From contig CAJUSE010000009.1 in assembly GCA_910588975.1 (NCBI GenBank), forward strand, positions 14,321 through 78,320: a DNA stretch of 64,000 bases, in the 5' to 3' direction. The position numbers and the translations under genes are program-made. A model generated the notes under the pieces. The model was not told where the DNA came from, did no database searches, and saw nothing but the letters and a program-made list of their open reading frames with translations. Origin of the DNA: an uncultured Oscillospiraceae bacterium. Its GTDB lineage: Bacteria > Bacillota > Clostridia > Oscillospirales > Oscillospiraceae. Shown here in pieces: positions 24,243-31,816 of this stretch. Each line of letters starts with the position of its first letter. Position 1 is the first letter of the stretch.

Positions 24243-25178
24243 TCAATACCGCTCCATCAGGGACAGCAGGGCGGAGACAAAGCCCGCCCGGTCCACGTCA
24301 TAGCACAGCCGGCAGTTGGCGGTCAGGGAGGCGTCGGTAAAGGCGTCGGTGACCATTTTACCCCGGCTGTGAACGCCCCCGGTCTCCACCCCCACCCAGC
24401 AGGTTTTGGCGGTGAAAAGCTGGGGGTGGAGGGCGTAGAGGGCGGCGGCGGGGTCGTGCATGATGGAGCCGGAGACCCCGAACCACTGCTCGCATTGCTC
24501 CACCCGGCCCCCGTCCATCATCTCGGCGGCAAAGTTGGCCTGGGGGGTGGCCTGGGAGCGGAGCTGGGCGATCTCTTCACAGTTTACATAACACTTGTGG
24601 GTCACATCCAGGGGCAGGACGGTGATACTGGCCCCAGACTGGAACACGGCCTCGGCCCCCTCGGGGTCGGCCAGGAAGTTGAACTCGGCGGCGGGGGTGG
24701 TGTTGCCGTAGGCTGAGGCGCCCCCCATGATGACGATCTCCTTCAGCAGCCCGGCCAGGTCGGGCCACTTGGTCAGGGCGATGCCCAGATTGGTCAGGGG
24801 GCCGGTGGCCACCACGGTGAGAAGGCCGGGGTTGGCCTTGGCCAGGCGGTGGATGGCGTCCCAGGCCATCTCGGCCTGGGGCTGGGCCGTGCTCTGGGGG
24901 ATGGGCACGCCGCCCAGGCCGTCCGTGCCGTGGAAGTCCTCGGCGGTGATGAGGGCCCCGGTCATGGGCATTTTGGCCCCGGGGTAGACGGGCAGGTCAG
25001 GACGGCCGGCGAAGGCGACGATGTCCAGAGCGTTGCGGAGGGTCCGCTCCAGGGGCACATTGCCCCCAACGGCGGAGACGCCTACCACCTCGGCCTCAGG
25101 GGAGGCCAGGGCCAGCAGGATGGCCACGGCGTCATCCACGCCGGGGTCGCAGTCCAAAAACAGCAGCTTCTTGTCCAT
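24243..25178 (-). CDS. Nucleoside hydrolase (second copy)
   Basis: A 311-residue inosine-uridine-preferring nucleoside hydrolase homologue. The calcium-binding aspartate cluster is FLDCDPGVDDAVAILLALAS; the central VVATGPLTNLGIAL and IVIMGGASAYGN blocks follow. These enzymes split ribonucleosides into base and ribose for salvage. It starts three bases after the upstream paralogue, so the pair arose by duplication or the two act on different nucleosides. Substrate specificity is not evident. Confidence 0.92.
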   Translation of the reverse strand: MDKKLLFLDCDPGVDDAVAILLALASPEAEVVGVSAVGGNVPLERTLRNALDIVAFAGRPDLPVYPGAKMPMTGALITAEDFHGTDGLGGVPIPQSTAQPQAEMAWDAIHRLAKANPGLLTVVATGPLTNLGIALTKWPDLAGLLKEIVIMGGASAYGNTTPAAEFNFLADPEGAEAVFQSGASITVLPLDVTHKCYVNCEEIAQLRSQATPQANFAAEMMDGGRVEQCEQWFGVSGSIMHDPAAALYALHPQLFTAKTCWVGVETGGVHSRGKMVTDAFTDASLTANCRLCYDVDRAGFVSALLSLMERY

Positions 25179-25181
25179 CTC

Positions 25182-26120
25182 TCAGCCCTCCTTCCAGTGG
25201 GACACGGCTTCTACGAACAGGTCGGCAAAGGCGGGGCGGTCCACCTCAAAGAGGACCAGGGCGTTGGGCTCCTTGCTCCCCACATGGTAGGCGTCCCCGA
25301 TGGTGGCGCCACGGCTGTATGTGCCCCCGGTCTCGATGTCCACGTGCATCTCCACCCCCTGGAACAGCTCGGGCCGCAGCAGCCAGGCCACTGCCACTCC
25401 GTCGTGGATGGGGGCGCCGGGGTAGCCCAGGGACTTGTGGAACTGGTAGAAGAACTCCAAAAGGTCGGCGTAGACGTTGGCCACCCGGCCCCCAACCGCC
25501 CGGATACGGGCGAAATCCTCGGGGGTGAGCATGGCCTTCTCGGTGACGTCCACCCCGGCCATGGTGATGGGGATGCCCGAGCGGTAGACCACGTCAGCGG
25601 CCTCGGGGTCCAGCAGGATGTTGAACTCGGCGGCGGGGACCCAGTTGCCGTGGGTCACCCCGCCCCCCATGAGGGAGATGCGGGAAATGTTGTCCTTCAC
25701 CTCGGGGTGGGATAGGAGGAGGGCAGCGATGTTGGTCAGCGGCCCTGTGGGCACCAGCACCACCGGGTCGGGGGAGGCGGCGATGACCTGGGCCATAAGC
25801 TCGGCGGCGGGCATATCCACCGGCTCCTGGGCACGCTCGGGCAGGTCGGTGCCGTCCAGTCCGCTCTCTCCATGGACCGAGGGGGCGGGCTGGGCCGGGG
25901 AGATGAGGGGCTTTGTGGCCCCCATGGCCATGGGGGCGTCAATGCCCAGCAGGGCCATGATACGCAGAGCATTGTCGGTGGTCTTCTCAATGGTCTGGTT
26001 GCCCGAGGAGGAGGTGACGGCCAGGATCTTCAGTGCGGGGGAGGAGGCGGCCAGCATCCAGGCGATGGCATCATCGTGGCCCGGATCGCCGTCCAGAATG
26101 ATGGGGATGGGCTTGGACAT
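25182..26120 (-). CDS. Nucleoside hydrolase (first copy)
   Basis: A 312-residue paralogue of the next gene. The N-terminal motif is IPIILDGDPGHDDAIAWMLA, closest in style to the RihA/RihB group of pyrimidine-preferring hydrolases. LVPTGPLTNIAALL and RISLMGGGVTHGNWVPAAEF are conserved, and the C-terminal GGTYSRGATIGDAYH carries active-site residues. The ATG at 26120 is nine bases from AAGAAGG; a GTG three codons upstream is less well placed. It heads the operon nucleoside hydrolase, nucleoside hydrolase, PPOX-like, miaA. Confidence 0.92.
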   Translation of the reverse strand: MSKPIPIILDGDPGHDDAIAWMLAASSPALKILAVTSSSGNQTIEKTTDNALRIMALLGIDAPMAMGATKPLISPAQPAPSVHGESGLDGTDLPERAQEPVDMPAAELMAQVIAASPDPVVLVPTGPLTNIAALLLSHPEVKDNISRISLMGGGVTHGNWVPAAEFNILLDPEAADVVYRSGIPITMAGVDVTEKAMLTPEDFARIRAVGGRVANVYADLLEFFYQFHKSLGYPGAPIHDGVAVAWLLRPELFQGVEMHVDIETGGTYSRGATIGDAYHVGSKEPNALVLFEVDRPAFADLFVEAVSHWKEG

Positions 26121-26181
26121 GGAGAGCACCTTCTTTCCTGTATTTTTGAAGCCGGGGTATCTTAGTAGTTATAGCATCAAT

Positions 26182-26210
26182 ATTTTACCACAAACTGCCG
26201 CCAAACGCAA
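26182..26210 (-). promoter_or_regulatory. Promoter of the nucleoside hydrolase-miaA operon
   Basis: TTGCGT, 17 bases, TAAAAT with an extended -10 (TGG) on the minus strand. A second extended -10 (TGCTATAAC, 26170-26178) lies just downstream. The -35 abuts the terminator at 26211-26239. Confidence 0.5.
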
Positions 26211-26239
26211 CAAGGGCCCCGGCAAAACCGGGGCCCTTG
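26211..26239 (-). terminator. Terminator of the enoyl-CoA hydratase homologue
   Basis: A 12-bp perfect stem CAAGGGCCCCGG / CCGGGGCCCTTG with a five-base loop, 19 bases past the stop codon. The following T run is interrupted. Confidence 0.6.
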
Positions 26240-26258
26240 GAGGGGAAAATATGCCGCT

Positions 26259-27050
26259 TTATTTGCCGAAGAACTCGGCCTGCTCGCCCCGGACCACGGC
26301 GGCCAGGCCGTTGCGGGAGTCCTCGGTCTTGATGATCTCGTCAGCCACCTGGACCTCGAAGGCCCGCTTGCCATCCAGGGTGTCCCCATAGACGGCCTGG
26401 CGGACACAGTCCTTAAAAGCCTTGACGGCCAGGGGGGCGGCAATGGCCATCTTCTGAGCGATGGCCATGGAGGCGCTGTCCAGCACGTCGTCGGAAAAGA
26501 CCTTGCTTACAAGGCCCAGCTCATAGGCCTGCTGGCCGGTGAAGTCCTCATTGAGGAACATATAGTCCATCATCTTGTTCCGGCCGATCCACATGGGCAG
26601 ACGCAGGCTGCTCATGCCCCAGGAGCCCACCGTGCCGTAGTAGATGTCCCCGTCGTGGATGCGGAAGCTCTCGGACACCAGCCGGATGTCAAAGGCGTTG
26701 AAGACGGCGGTGGAGCCGCCGATGCACCGGCCCCGGGCCGAGACCACAGTGGCCTTGGGATAGGTGTCCAGCCGCTCCACCAGCCGGCCGCCCAGCTGGG
26801 AAAAGGACTCGTTGATCTCCTCCCCCTGGCTCAGCCCCTTGGTGATGTCTCCGCCGTCAGCCCCCACGGAGAAATCCTTACCGGTGGAGTTGACCAGTAC
26901 CACCCGGATCTCGTCGTCCTGCTCGTATCCGTCCAAAGCGGCCAAAACCTCCCAAATGAGCCGCTTGCTGAAGGCGTTCACCGGGGGATGGTCCAGGGTG
27001 ATGACGCCCACCCGGCCCTGGCGGCTCAGCTTTAACTGTGTGTACTCCAT
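26259..27050 (-). CDS. Enoyl-CoA hydratase/isomerase family protein
   Basis: A 263-residue crotonase-fold protein. The family core is visible: GVITLDHPPVNAFSKRLIWE, the oxyanion-hole block GKDFSVGADGGDI and the second block SARGRCIGGSTAVFNAFDIR. One usual catalytic glutamate position reads IHDGDIYYGTVGSWGMSSL, so it may not be a plain hydratase; hydratase, isomerase or decarboxylase roles are all open. The same frame runs open far upstream through antisense sequence. The start at 27050 is set by family length and by a good promoter 69 bases upstream. Confidence 0.88.
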   Translation of the reverse strand: MEYTQLKLSRQGRVGVITLDHPPVNAFSKRLIWEVLAALDGYEQDDEIRVVLVNSTGKDFSVGADGGDITKGLSQGEEINESFSQLGGRLVERLDTYPKATVVSARGRCIGGSTAVFNAFDIRLVSESFRIHDGDIYYGTVGSWGMSSLRLPMWIGRNKMMDYMFLNEDFTGQQAYELGLVSKVFSDDVLDSASMAIAQKMAIAAPLAVKAFKDCVRQAVYGDTLDGKRAFEVQVADEIIKTEDSRNGLAAVVRGEQAEFFGK

Positions 27051-27118
27051 GTGCAGTTCCCTCTTTCTGAGTTTTTGTAATTTAGCGTGATAAACGGATA
27101 AATTGCTAAAGTAGTCCC

Positions 27119-27147
27119 ATTGTAGCATAACCACGGCCGGGATGCAA
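27119..27147 (-). promoter_or_regulatory. Promoter of the enoyl-CoA hydratase homologue
   Basis: TTGCAT, 17 bases, TACAAT with an extended -10 (TGC) on the minus strand. Confidence 0.65.
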
Positions 27148-27196
27148 GGGGAAATTTTGAGACTGCCGCCGCAGGGTGTTTTTTTCCTGAAATGAC

Positions 27197-27223
27197 TTGA
27201 CGAAAAGGGATAGAAAGTATAAC
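27197..27223 (+). promoter_or_regulatory. Candidate promoter of the M20 dipeptidase gene
   Basis: TTGACG and TATAAC are separated by only 15 bases, about 40 bases upstream of the start. Good hexamers, short spacing. Confidence 0.45.
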
Positions 27224-27263
27224 ATGGAGATAACTTTGTTCCCGAAAAAAGGAGGAAATGGAC

Positions 27264-28712
27264 ATGATGGATCAAAAGCAGTTTGACGCCCTGCTGGACC
27301 GGTGGATCGAGGAGCACAAGCAGGAAATGATCGACGAGCTGGGCCTTTGGGTGGGGCAGAAGTCGGTCTCCCGGGTGGACCTGGGCCAGCCCGGCGCCCC
27401 CTACGGTCCCGACTGCCGGAAGATGCTGGACCTGGCCCTGGAGCGCTGCAAGCACTATGGCTTTGAGGTCAATGATTACCAGGGCTACACCGGCGACGCC
27501 CGCTTCGGCCCCAGGGAGCACGAGATCAGCTTTGTGGGCCATCTGGATGTGGTCCCCGAGGGGGAGGGCTGGACGGTCTGCGAGCCCTACAAGATGACCG
27601 AGAAGGGCGGCTTCCTCTATGGCCGTGGCGTGGGGGACGACAAGGGCCCCACCATTATCTGCCTGTTCATCCTGCGTTTCTTCAAGGAGAATAACATCCC
27701 CCTGAAGCACGGCCTGCGGCTCATGATGGGCTGCTCGGAGGAGACGGGCATGCCCGATTACCGCTACTATGTGGAGCACGACCTTGGCCCGGGCACCGAT
27801 GTGGCCATCGTCTGCGACGGCGGCTTCCCCGGCGGCTATGCCCAGAAGGGCTTCTACACCGCCACCTTCCATATCCCCGCCGGCAAGGATCTGGTGGACT
27901 TTAAGGGGGGCACCGTCCACAACGCCATTCCTGACACTGCCGTCATCACCGTGAAGGGGGTCTCCCTCTCCGACGCCCAGGCCGCCCTTCAGGGGGCCGA
28001 CCGGGTCAGCGTGGAGGCCGGGGAGAACGGCACGGTGAAGATCATCGGCCACGGCAAGGCGGGCCACGCCGCCGGCCCGGACAAGGACCGGCAGAACAGT
28101 GCCATCGCCATCGCCGCCAAGTGGGCCCTCCTGCTGGCGGAGCGGACGGGCATCGACCTGGGGGGCTGCGCCGCCATCGCCAATCTGTTCCCCACCGCCT
28201 TCGGCGAGGGGCTGGATATGTGCTGGGACGAGCCCATCGCCGGCCCCCTCACCGTCAATGCCGGCGTCATCTCTCTGAGCGAGGGCAAGCTCCACCTGCT
28301 CATCGACATCCGCTATCCCATCGACAAGACCGGGGCTGAGATCAAGGCCGCTCTGGAGAAGGCCATCGCCCCCTACGGTGCCACCATGACGGTGGGCGAG
28401 TGCATGGAGCCCTACTACATCGACCCCAGCGACCCCAAGTTGGCTGTTCCCGTTCAGGTCTACCGGGACATCACCGGGGACACCGAGACCAAGCTCTCCG
28501 CCGGCGGCGGCGGCAACTACGCCCGGGTGGTGCAGAACGGCATCTCCTTTGGCCCCGGCATCCCCGGCTCTCCTAAGCCCCAGGGTCTGCCTGTGGCCCA
28601 CGGCGGTGCCCACTCTCCCGATGAGGCCCTGCACATCGAGAGCTGGATCACCGGCATGAAGATCTACGCCAAGTCCGTGCTGCTGCTGGACGAGGCCCTT
28701 CCTGTGGACTGA
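27264..28712 (+). CDS. M20-family (Sapep/PepV-like) metallodipeptidase
   Basis: A 482-residue dipeptidase. Metal and catalytic residues follow the M20 order: His in SFVGHLDVVPEGEGW, Asp in GRGVGDDKGPTI, the Glu pair in GCSEETGMPDYRYYVEHD, Asp in AIVCDGGFPG, and His in VAHGGAHSPDEALH. A lid domain (about 190-320) is inserted. Such enzymes cleave dipeptides, often with Mn2+ or Zn2+, in cytoplasmic peptide use. GGAGGA seven bases upstream selects the Met at 27264 over one two codons earlier. It is the only plus-strand gene between 15 and 29 kb. Confidence 0.92.
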   Translation: MMDQKQFDALLDRWIEEHKQEMIDELGLWVGQKSVSRVDLGQPGAPYGPDCRKMLDLALERCKHYGFEVNDYQGYTGDARFGPREHEISFVGHLDVVPEGEGWTVCEPYKMTEKGGFLYGRGVGDDKGPTIICLFILRFFKENNIPLKHGLRLMMGCSEETGMPDYRYYVEHDLGPGTDVAIVCDGGFPGGYAQKGFYTATFHIPAGKDLVDFKGGTVHNAIPDTAVITVKGVSLSDAQAALQGADRVSVEAGENGTVKIIGHGKAGHAAGPDKDRQNSAIAIAAKWALLLAERTGIDLGGCAAIANLFPTAFGEGLDMCWDEPIAGPLTVNAGVISLSEGKLHLLIDIRYPIDKTGAEIKAALEKAIAPYGATMTVGECMEPYYIDPSDPKLAVPVQVYRDITGDTETKLSAGGGGNYARVVQNGISFGPGIPGSPKPQGLPVAHGGAHSPDEALHIESWITGMKIYAKSVLLLDEALPVD

Positions 28713-28726
28713 GACAGAGAACAACA

Positions 28727-28757
28727 AATGCCCCCACACCACCGGTGCGGGGGCATT
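28727..28757. terminator. Shared terminator between convergent dipeptidase and amidohydrolase genes
   Basis: Stem AATGCCCCCACACC / GGTGCGGGGGCATT with T runs on both strands. It ends transcripts from both sides. Confidence 0.85.
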
Positions 28758-28775
28758 TTCTATGCGATGGAGGGC

Positions 28776-29591
28776 TTACAGCCCCAGGCCGTAGATGCGG
28801 TTGGCGTTTTCGAAAAAGACCTTCTCCCAGTGCTCCTCGGGCACCAGGTACTGGACGAAGGAGAGGTACTCACCCAGGTTGACGATGGGCCAGTCGGTGC
28901 CGTACATAATGCTGTCCCACTTCTCCACATAGGCCAGCCAGGAGCGGAGGTTGTCGGCGTAGTGGCCCAGCCGGGTGAGGTATTCCTTCAAATCAAACCG
29001 GCCCTCCAGCAGCCCGGACAGGTCGGTGCACACGTTGGGGTTTTTCTCCACCACAGCGGCGGCAGACTCCAGGAAGGGGTTGCCGAAGTGGCACATGACG
29101 AAGCGAACCTTGGGATGGTCGGCGGCCACCTCGTCCAGCACCAGGGGGTGGGCGTATTTTAGGGAGGCGGCGGGAAAGACGGTCTGGCCCATGTGGATGG
29201 CCACCGGCTTGTCGTAGCGCTGGGCCAGGTCATAGATGGGCTCATAGAGAGGGTCGGAGAGCCAGATGCGGTTGTAGCCGGGGTAGAGCTTGACTCCGCA
29301 GCAGCTCTCCCGCTTCAGGTTTTCCTCCACCAGCTCCACATAGTCTGCCGGGATCCCCTCCCGTGTCAGAGAGCCGTCCAGCCCCACGCAGTAGTGGAAC
29401 AGGTCGCCCGGGTAGTCGTGGTAGGCCGGGTCCAGGCTGCGGTTGCCCATGACCACGCCGTGGACCATACCCAGCTGTGTGTAGACCTGGCGCAGGTGGT
29501 CAATGGAGTTCTCATGGCCCACCGAGCGGGTCCGCTGGTCGTTGCGGGGGTCAGGGGGAAAGATATGAAAATGGGCGTCGATGATCTTCAT
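28776..29591 (-). CDS. Amidohydrolase-2-type TIM-barrel metallohydrolase
   Basis: A 271-residue protein. The metal-binding HxH is MKIIDAHFHIFPPD at the very N terminus. KLYPGYN, the His of AIHMGQTVFP, VMCHFGNP and the late metal Asp in MYGTDWPIVNLGEY complete the amidohydrolase-2 plan, a group that includes decarboxylases and hydrolases of aromatic or cyclic acids. The substrate is unknown and no pathway partner is nearby. It is a single-gene unit with its own extended -10 promoter. Confidence 0.85.
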   Translation of the reverse strand: MKIIDAHFHIFPPDPRNDQRTRSVGHENSIDHLRQVYTQLGMVHGVVMGNRSLDPAYHDYPGDLFHYCVGLDGSLTREGIPADYVELVEENLKRESCCGVKLYPGYNRIWLSDPLYEPIYDLAQRYDKPVAIHMGQTVFPAASLKYAHPLVLDEVAADHPKVRFVMCHFGNPFLESAAAVVEKNPNVCTDLSGLLEGRFDLKEYLTRLGHYADNLRSWLAYVEKWDSIMYGTDWPIVNLGEYLSFVQYLVPEEHWEKVFFENANRIYGLGL

Positions 29592-29623
29592 GGCGGGGGC
29601 CTCCCTTGCAGTAACGTAGGGCT

Positions 29624-29632
29624 ATTATAGCA
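29624..29632 (-). promoter_or_regulatory. Extended -10 promoter of the amidohydrolase gene
   Basis: TGCTATAAT on the minus strand about 35 bases upstream of the start codon; no clear -35. Confidence 0.55.
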
Positions 29633-29636
29633 CGAG

Positions 29637-29760
29637 CAAAAATGCTTGCTTGCAAGGGCATTTTTGCGAGTGTGCCAATGCCGCAGCCGGGTGCAAGCCC
29701 GGAGCGGCGACAGCCGAAAGACACACAGGGTGCGGCTTTCTGTGGCCATTATAGCATAAA
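29637..29760 (-). ncRNA. Candidate small structured RNA: promoter, two hairpins and terminator
   Basis: On the minus strand an extended -10 (TGCTATAAT, 29756-29748) opens a non-coding stretch. It has a stem AGCCG / CGGCT, then CCGGG-CTTGCA-CCCGG, then a terminator-like hairpin GCAAAAATGC / GCATTTTTGC (29637-29668). The promoter and both first hairpins match position for position the leader of the adenine methylase gene at 47545-47640, with the stems kept although their bases differ. The predicted RNA would be about 100 bases. Transcription is not proven. Confidence 0.4.
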
Positions 29761-29796
29761 ACGGCAGAAAATCCACGCCTTATTTATAAACAAAGA

Positions 29797-29870
29797 TTGC
29801 AAAGTGGTCGGAAAAATGATATGATAAAGTTCAAAAGGGGTACCCCTTTTCCTTTCCGTATACGGAAAGG
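29797..29870 (+). promoter_or_regulatory. SLH-protein promoter followed by two adjacent perfect palindromes
   Basis: TTGCAA (29797), 17 bases, TATGAT (29820-29825). Directly after it the leader holds an 18-bp palindrome, AAAAGGGGTACCCCTTTT (29833-29850), and a 20-bp palindrome, CCTTTCCGTATACGGAAAGG (29851-29870), with no gap. Both would form hairpins without loops in RNA or serve as protein sites in DNA. The gene starts 39 bases later. Confidence 0.75.
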
Positions 29871-29909
29871 AAAACCCCTCGGCAATGTTTTACATGGGAG
29901 GAATGCCAT

Positions 29910-31625
29910 ATGAAAAAATGCAGGATCGCCCTGGCGCTCATTTTGAGCCTGTGCCTGGGTCACTTTGCCGTCACGGCCGGGGCGGCGGGGGAGACCTTCG
30001 CTGATGTGCCCACCGACCACTGGGCCTTTTCATCCATTGCGGCCCTGGTGGAGAGAAAGGCCATTAACGGCTACCCGGACGGGAAATTCTACCCGGAAAA
30101 GACGGTGAGCCGGGAAGAATTTGCCAAGATCATGGTGGTGGCGGCTGGGCTGAGCCCCGTCTCAGTGCAGAGCAGCTCCTATGCCGATGTGCCCCCGGCC
30201 TATTGGGCCAACGCCTACATTGAGGCTGCCCGGCCCTATATGACCGCCTACCAGAGCATGGGCCAGCTCTATTTCTATCCCACCGCCGGCGCCCTTCGGG
30301 AGGATATTGCCGTGGCGATGGTGAAGCTCCGGGGCTATGACCCGGCAAAGGCGGATTTGAGCCTGCTCACCACCATGTTCAGCGATGTATCCTCCATTTC
30401 CGAGGTGGCCCGGCCCTACGTGGCCTTGGCGGTGGAGCATAAGATCATCACCGGCTATACCGACGGCACATTTCGGGGCCAGGGGACCATCACCCGGGCC
30501 GAGGCCGCTGCCATCCTCTGGCGGGCCTTCCAGCAGGGCAGCGGGGATAAGGTGATCCCCGGCGATATTCTGCCCACTGCCACCCCATCTCCCACGCCCA
30601 CACCTACACCCACGCCCACACCTACACCTACGCCCACACCTACGCCCACGCCTACCCCCACACCCACGCCGAATCCTATGCCCGAGGTCACCCCGGAACG
30701 GTGCGTGTTGGTGATAGACAAGAGGGGTGACAAGTACCAGATCATGAGAGGAGATGACACGAAATCAGTTTGTGATATCCCCGGCTATAATTGGAATGTG
30801 GGAAATTTGCTGTTCTGTGACCAAGGGGCAGACGGGGAGCTTACCGTATTCGGCCAGGGCCAGGCCACTACGGCGGGATACGATAAAAAGACAAAAACCT
30901 TCGGCGGGATGGCCACCGCAGAGGATTGCGTCCTGTTTGCGGAGTGCACCACTGCGGCAACGGGAAATTCAGGGGCCAAGTATAAGGCATATTTGCTTCG
31001 GGATTTAACCTCCATTCTCGCCCAGAACGCTGCCTATATCACAGATGGCAACAATCGGGTGGTGGCGGTTTACATGGACCTGAACAAACCGCCCGTTGGG
31101 TTACATACTGGAACGGTTTACGGAATCGTTACTGCCTACAATGGGGTTGTAAAAGTAGATGGAAAGACCTATTATGAATATGACGTGGGCTGCAACGATG
31201 AGATTTATTCTATCTTTCTGGATGGTACCAAAAACAGCTTGAAAAAAGGCCAGCTGGTGTCTTTTATGGAGAGGACAGATGGCCGCTATACCTTGGAGGA
31301 CATTACGGTCTATACTGAAAAAAACATACAGGCGGCGTGGATGAGGGATTACGACGCAAGCGATAATATAATAACAATTTGCACTGCATTGACCGAATAT
31401 CCAGAGGGTTACTACGAAGGAAGTCAGGCAACAACTTATGCTGTCGCTGAAAATCCCTATATTATCTATGTGAATATGTATAATGACAAAAGCGGCGAAG
31501 AGACAGGCATTTACGCATTTGATGTGATCACGGGCTATAAAAATATTGCCTTTCTTCTGAATGAGAAAAATGAAGTCTCTGTAATTTTTGTGGAGACCTC
31601 TGGCAAATGTGACATCCTTCCCTAA
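29910..31625 (+). CDS. SLH-domain surface protein with Thr-Pro linker
   Basis: A 571-residue exported protein. Signal peptide about 1-26 (ends TAGAAG). Three SLH modules follow: FADVPTDHWAFSSIAALVER, then YADVPPAYWANAYIEAARPY, then FSDVSSISEVARPYVALAVE, each with the downstream GY.DG.F pattern. They anchor proteins to pyruvylated secondary wall polymer. A (Thr-Pro)n linker (about 226-258) connects to a roughly 310-residue C-terminal region I do not recognise; it is beta-rich, and its second half is encoded by AT-richer DNA. It may be an adhesin or sensor. GGGAGG precedes the ATG. Confidence 0.88.
   Translation: MKKCRIALALILSLCLGHFAVTAGAAGETFADVPTDHWAFSSIAALVERKAINGYPDGKFYPEKTVSREEFAKIMVVAAGLSPVSVQSSSYADVPPAYWANAYIEAARPYMTAYQSMGQLYFYPTAGALREDIAVAMVKLRGYDPAKADLSLLTTMFSDVSSISEVARPYVALAVEHKIITGYTDGTFRGQGTITRAEAAAILWRAFQQGSGDKVIPGDILPTATPSPTPTPTPTPTPTPTPTPTPTPTPTPTPNPMPEVTPERCVLVIDKRGDKYQIMRGDDTKSVCDIPGYNWNVGNLLFCDQGADGELTVFGQGQATTAGYDKKTKTFGGMATAEDCVLFAECTTAATGNSGAKYKAYLLRDLTSILAQNAAYITDGNNRVVAVYMDLNKPPVGLHTGTVYGIVTAYNGVVKVDGKTYYEYDVGCNDEIYSIFLDGTKNSLKKGQLVSFMERTDGRYTLEDITVYTEKNIQAAWMRDYDASDNIITICTALTEYPEGYYEGSQATTYAVAENPYIIYVNMYNDKSGEETGIYAFDVITGYKNIAFLLNEKNEVSVIFVETSGKCDILP
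30583..30675 (+). repeat. Tandem Thr-Pro codon repeat in the SLH-protein linker
   Basis: About 15 repeats of the six-base unit CCCACN/CCTACN encode alternating Pro-Thr. Such low-complexity tracts expand and contract by slippage; here the length is a multiple of three throughout, so the frame is kept. Confidence 0.85.
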
Positions 31626-31628
31626 ATA

Positions 31629-31664
31629 AAACCGGGCTGCGAGGTATTCCCCGCAGCCCGGTTT
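31629..31664 (+). terminator. Terminator of the SLH-protein gene
   Basis: Stem AACCGGGCTGCG / CGCAGCCCGGTT followed by TTCTT, just after the stop codon. Confidence 0.8.
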
Positions 31665-31710
31665 CTTGCATTCAAAGGCCCCGGTAAGGCGGTCAAAGTG
31701 GGGATGTAAC

Positions 31711-31739
31711 TTGCCAAATTGGGCTCGCTGAGGTATAAT
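31711..31739 (+). promoter_or_regulatory. Promoter of the C5-cytosine methylase gene
   Basis: TTGCCA, 17 bases, TATAAT, about 78 bases upstream of the start. Confidence 0.7.
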
Positions 31740-31816
31740 GAGCGCAAAATAGTTAGGATAAAATCACTGCAGCAGACAGCTGCAAAGCACTGTGCAGGGA
31801 AGGAGGGATACACTGG

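Noticed and set aside
27051..28742. N-terminal extension of the enoyl-CoA hydratase homologue to 827 residues
   Set aside because: The extra 560 residues run antisense through the M20 dipeptidase gene and across the hydratase promoter.
30583..30675. Short tandem repeat as a CRISPR array
   Set aside because: Six-base Pro-Thr codon repeats inside an open frame, with no spacers.
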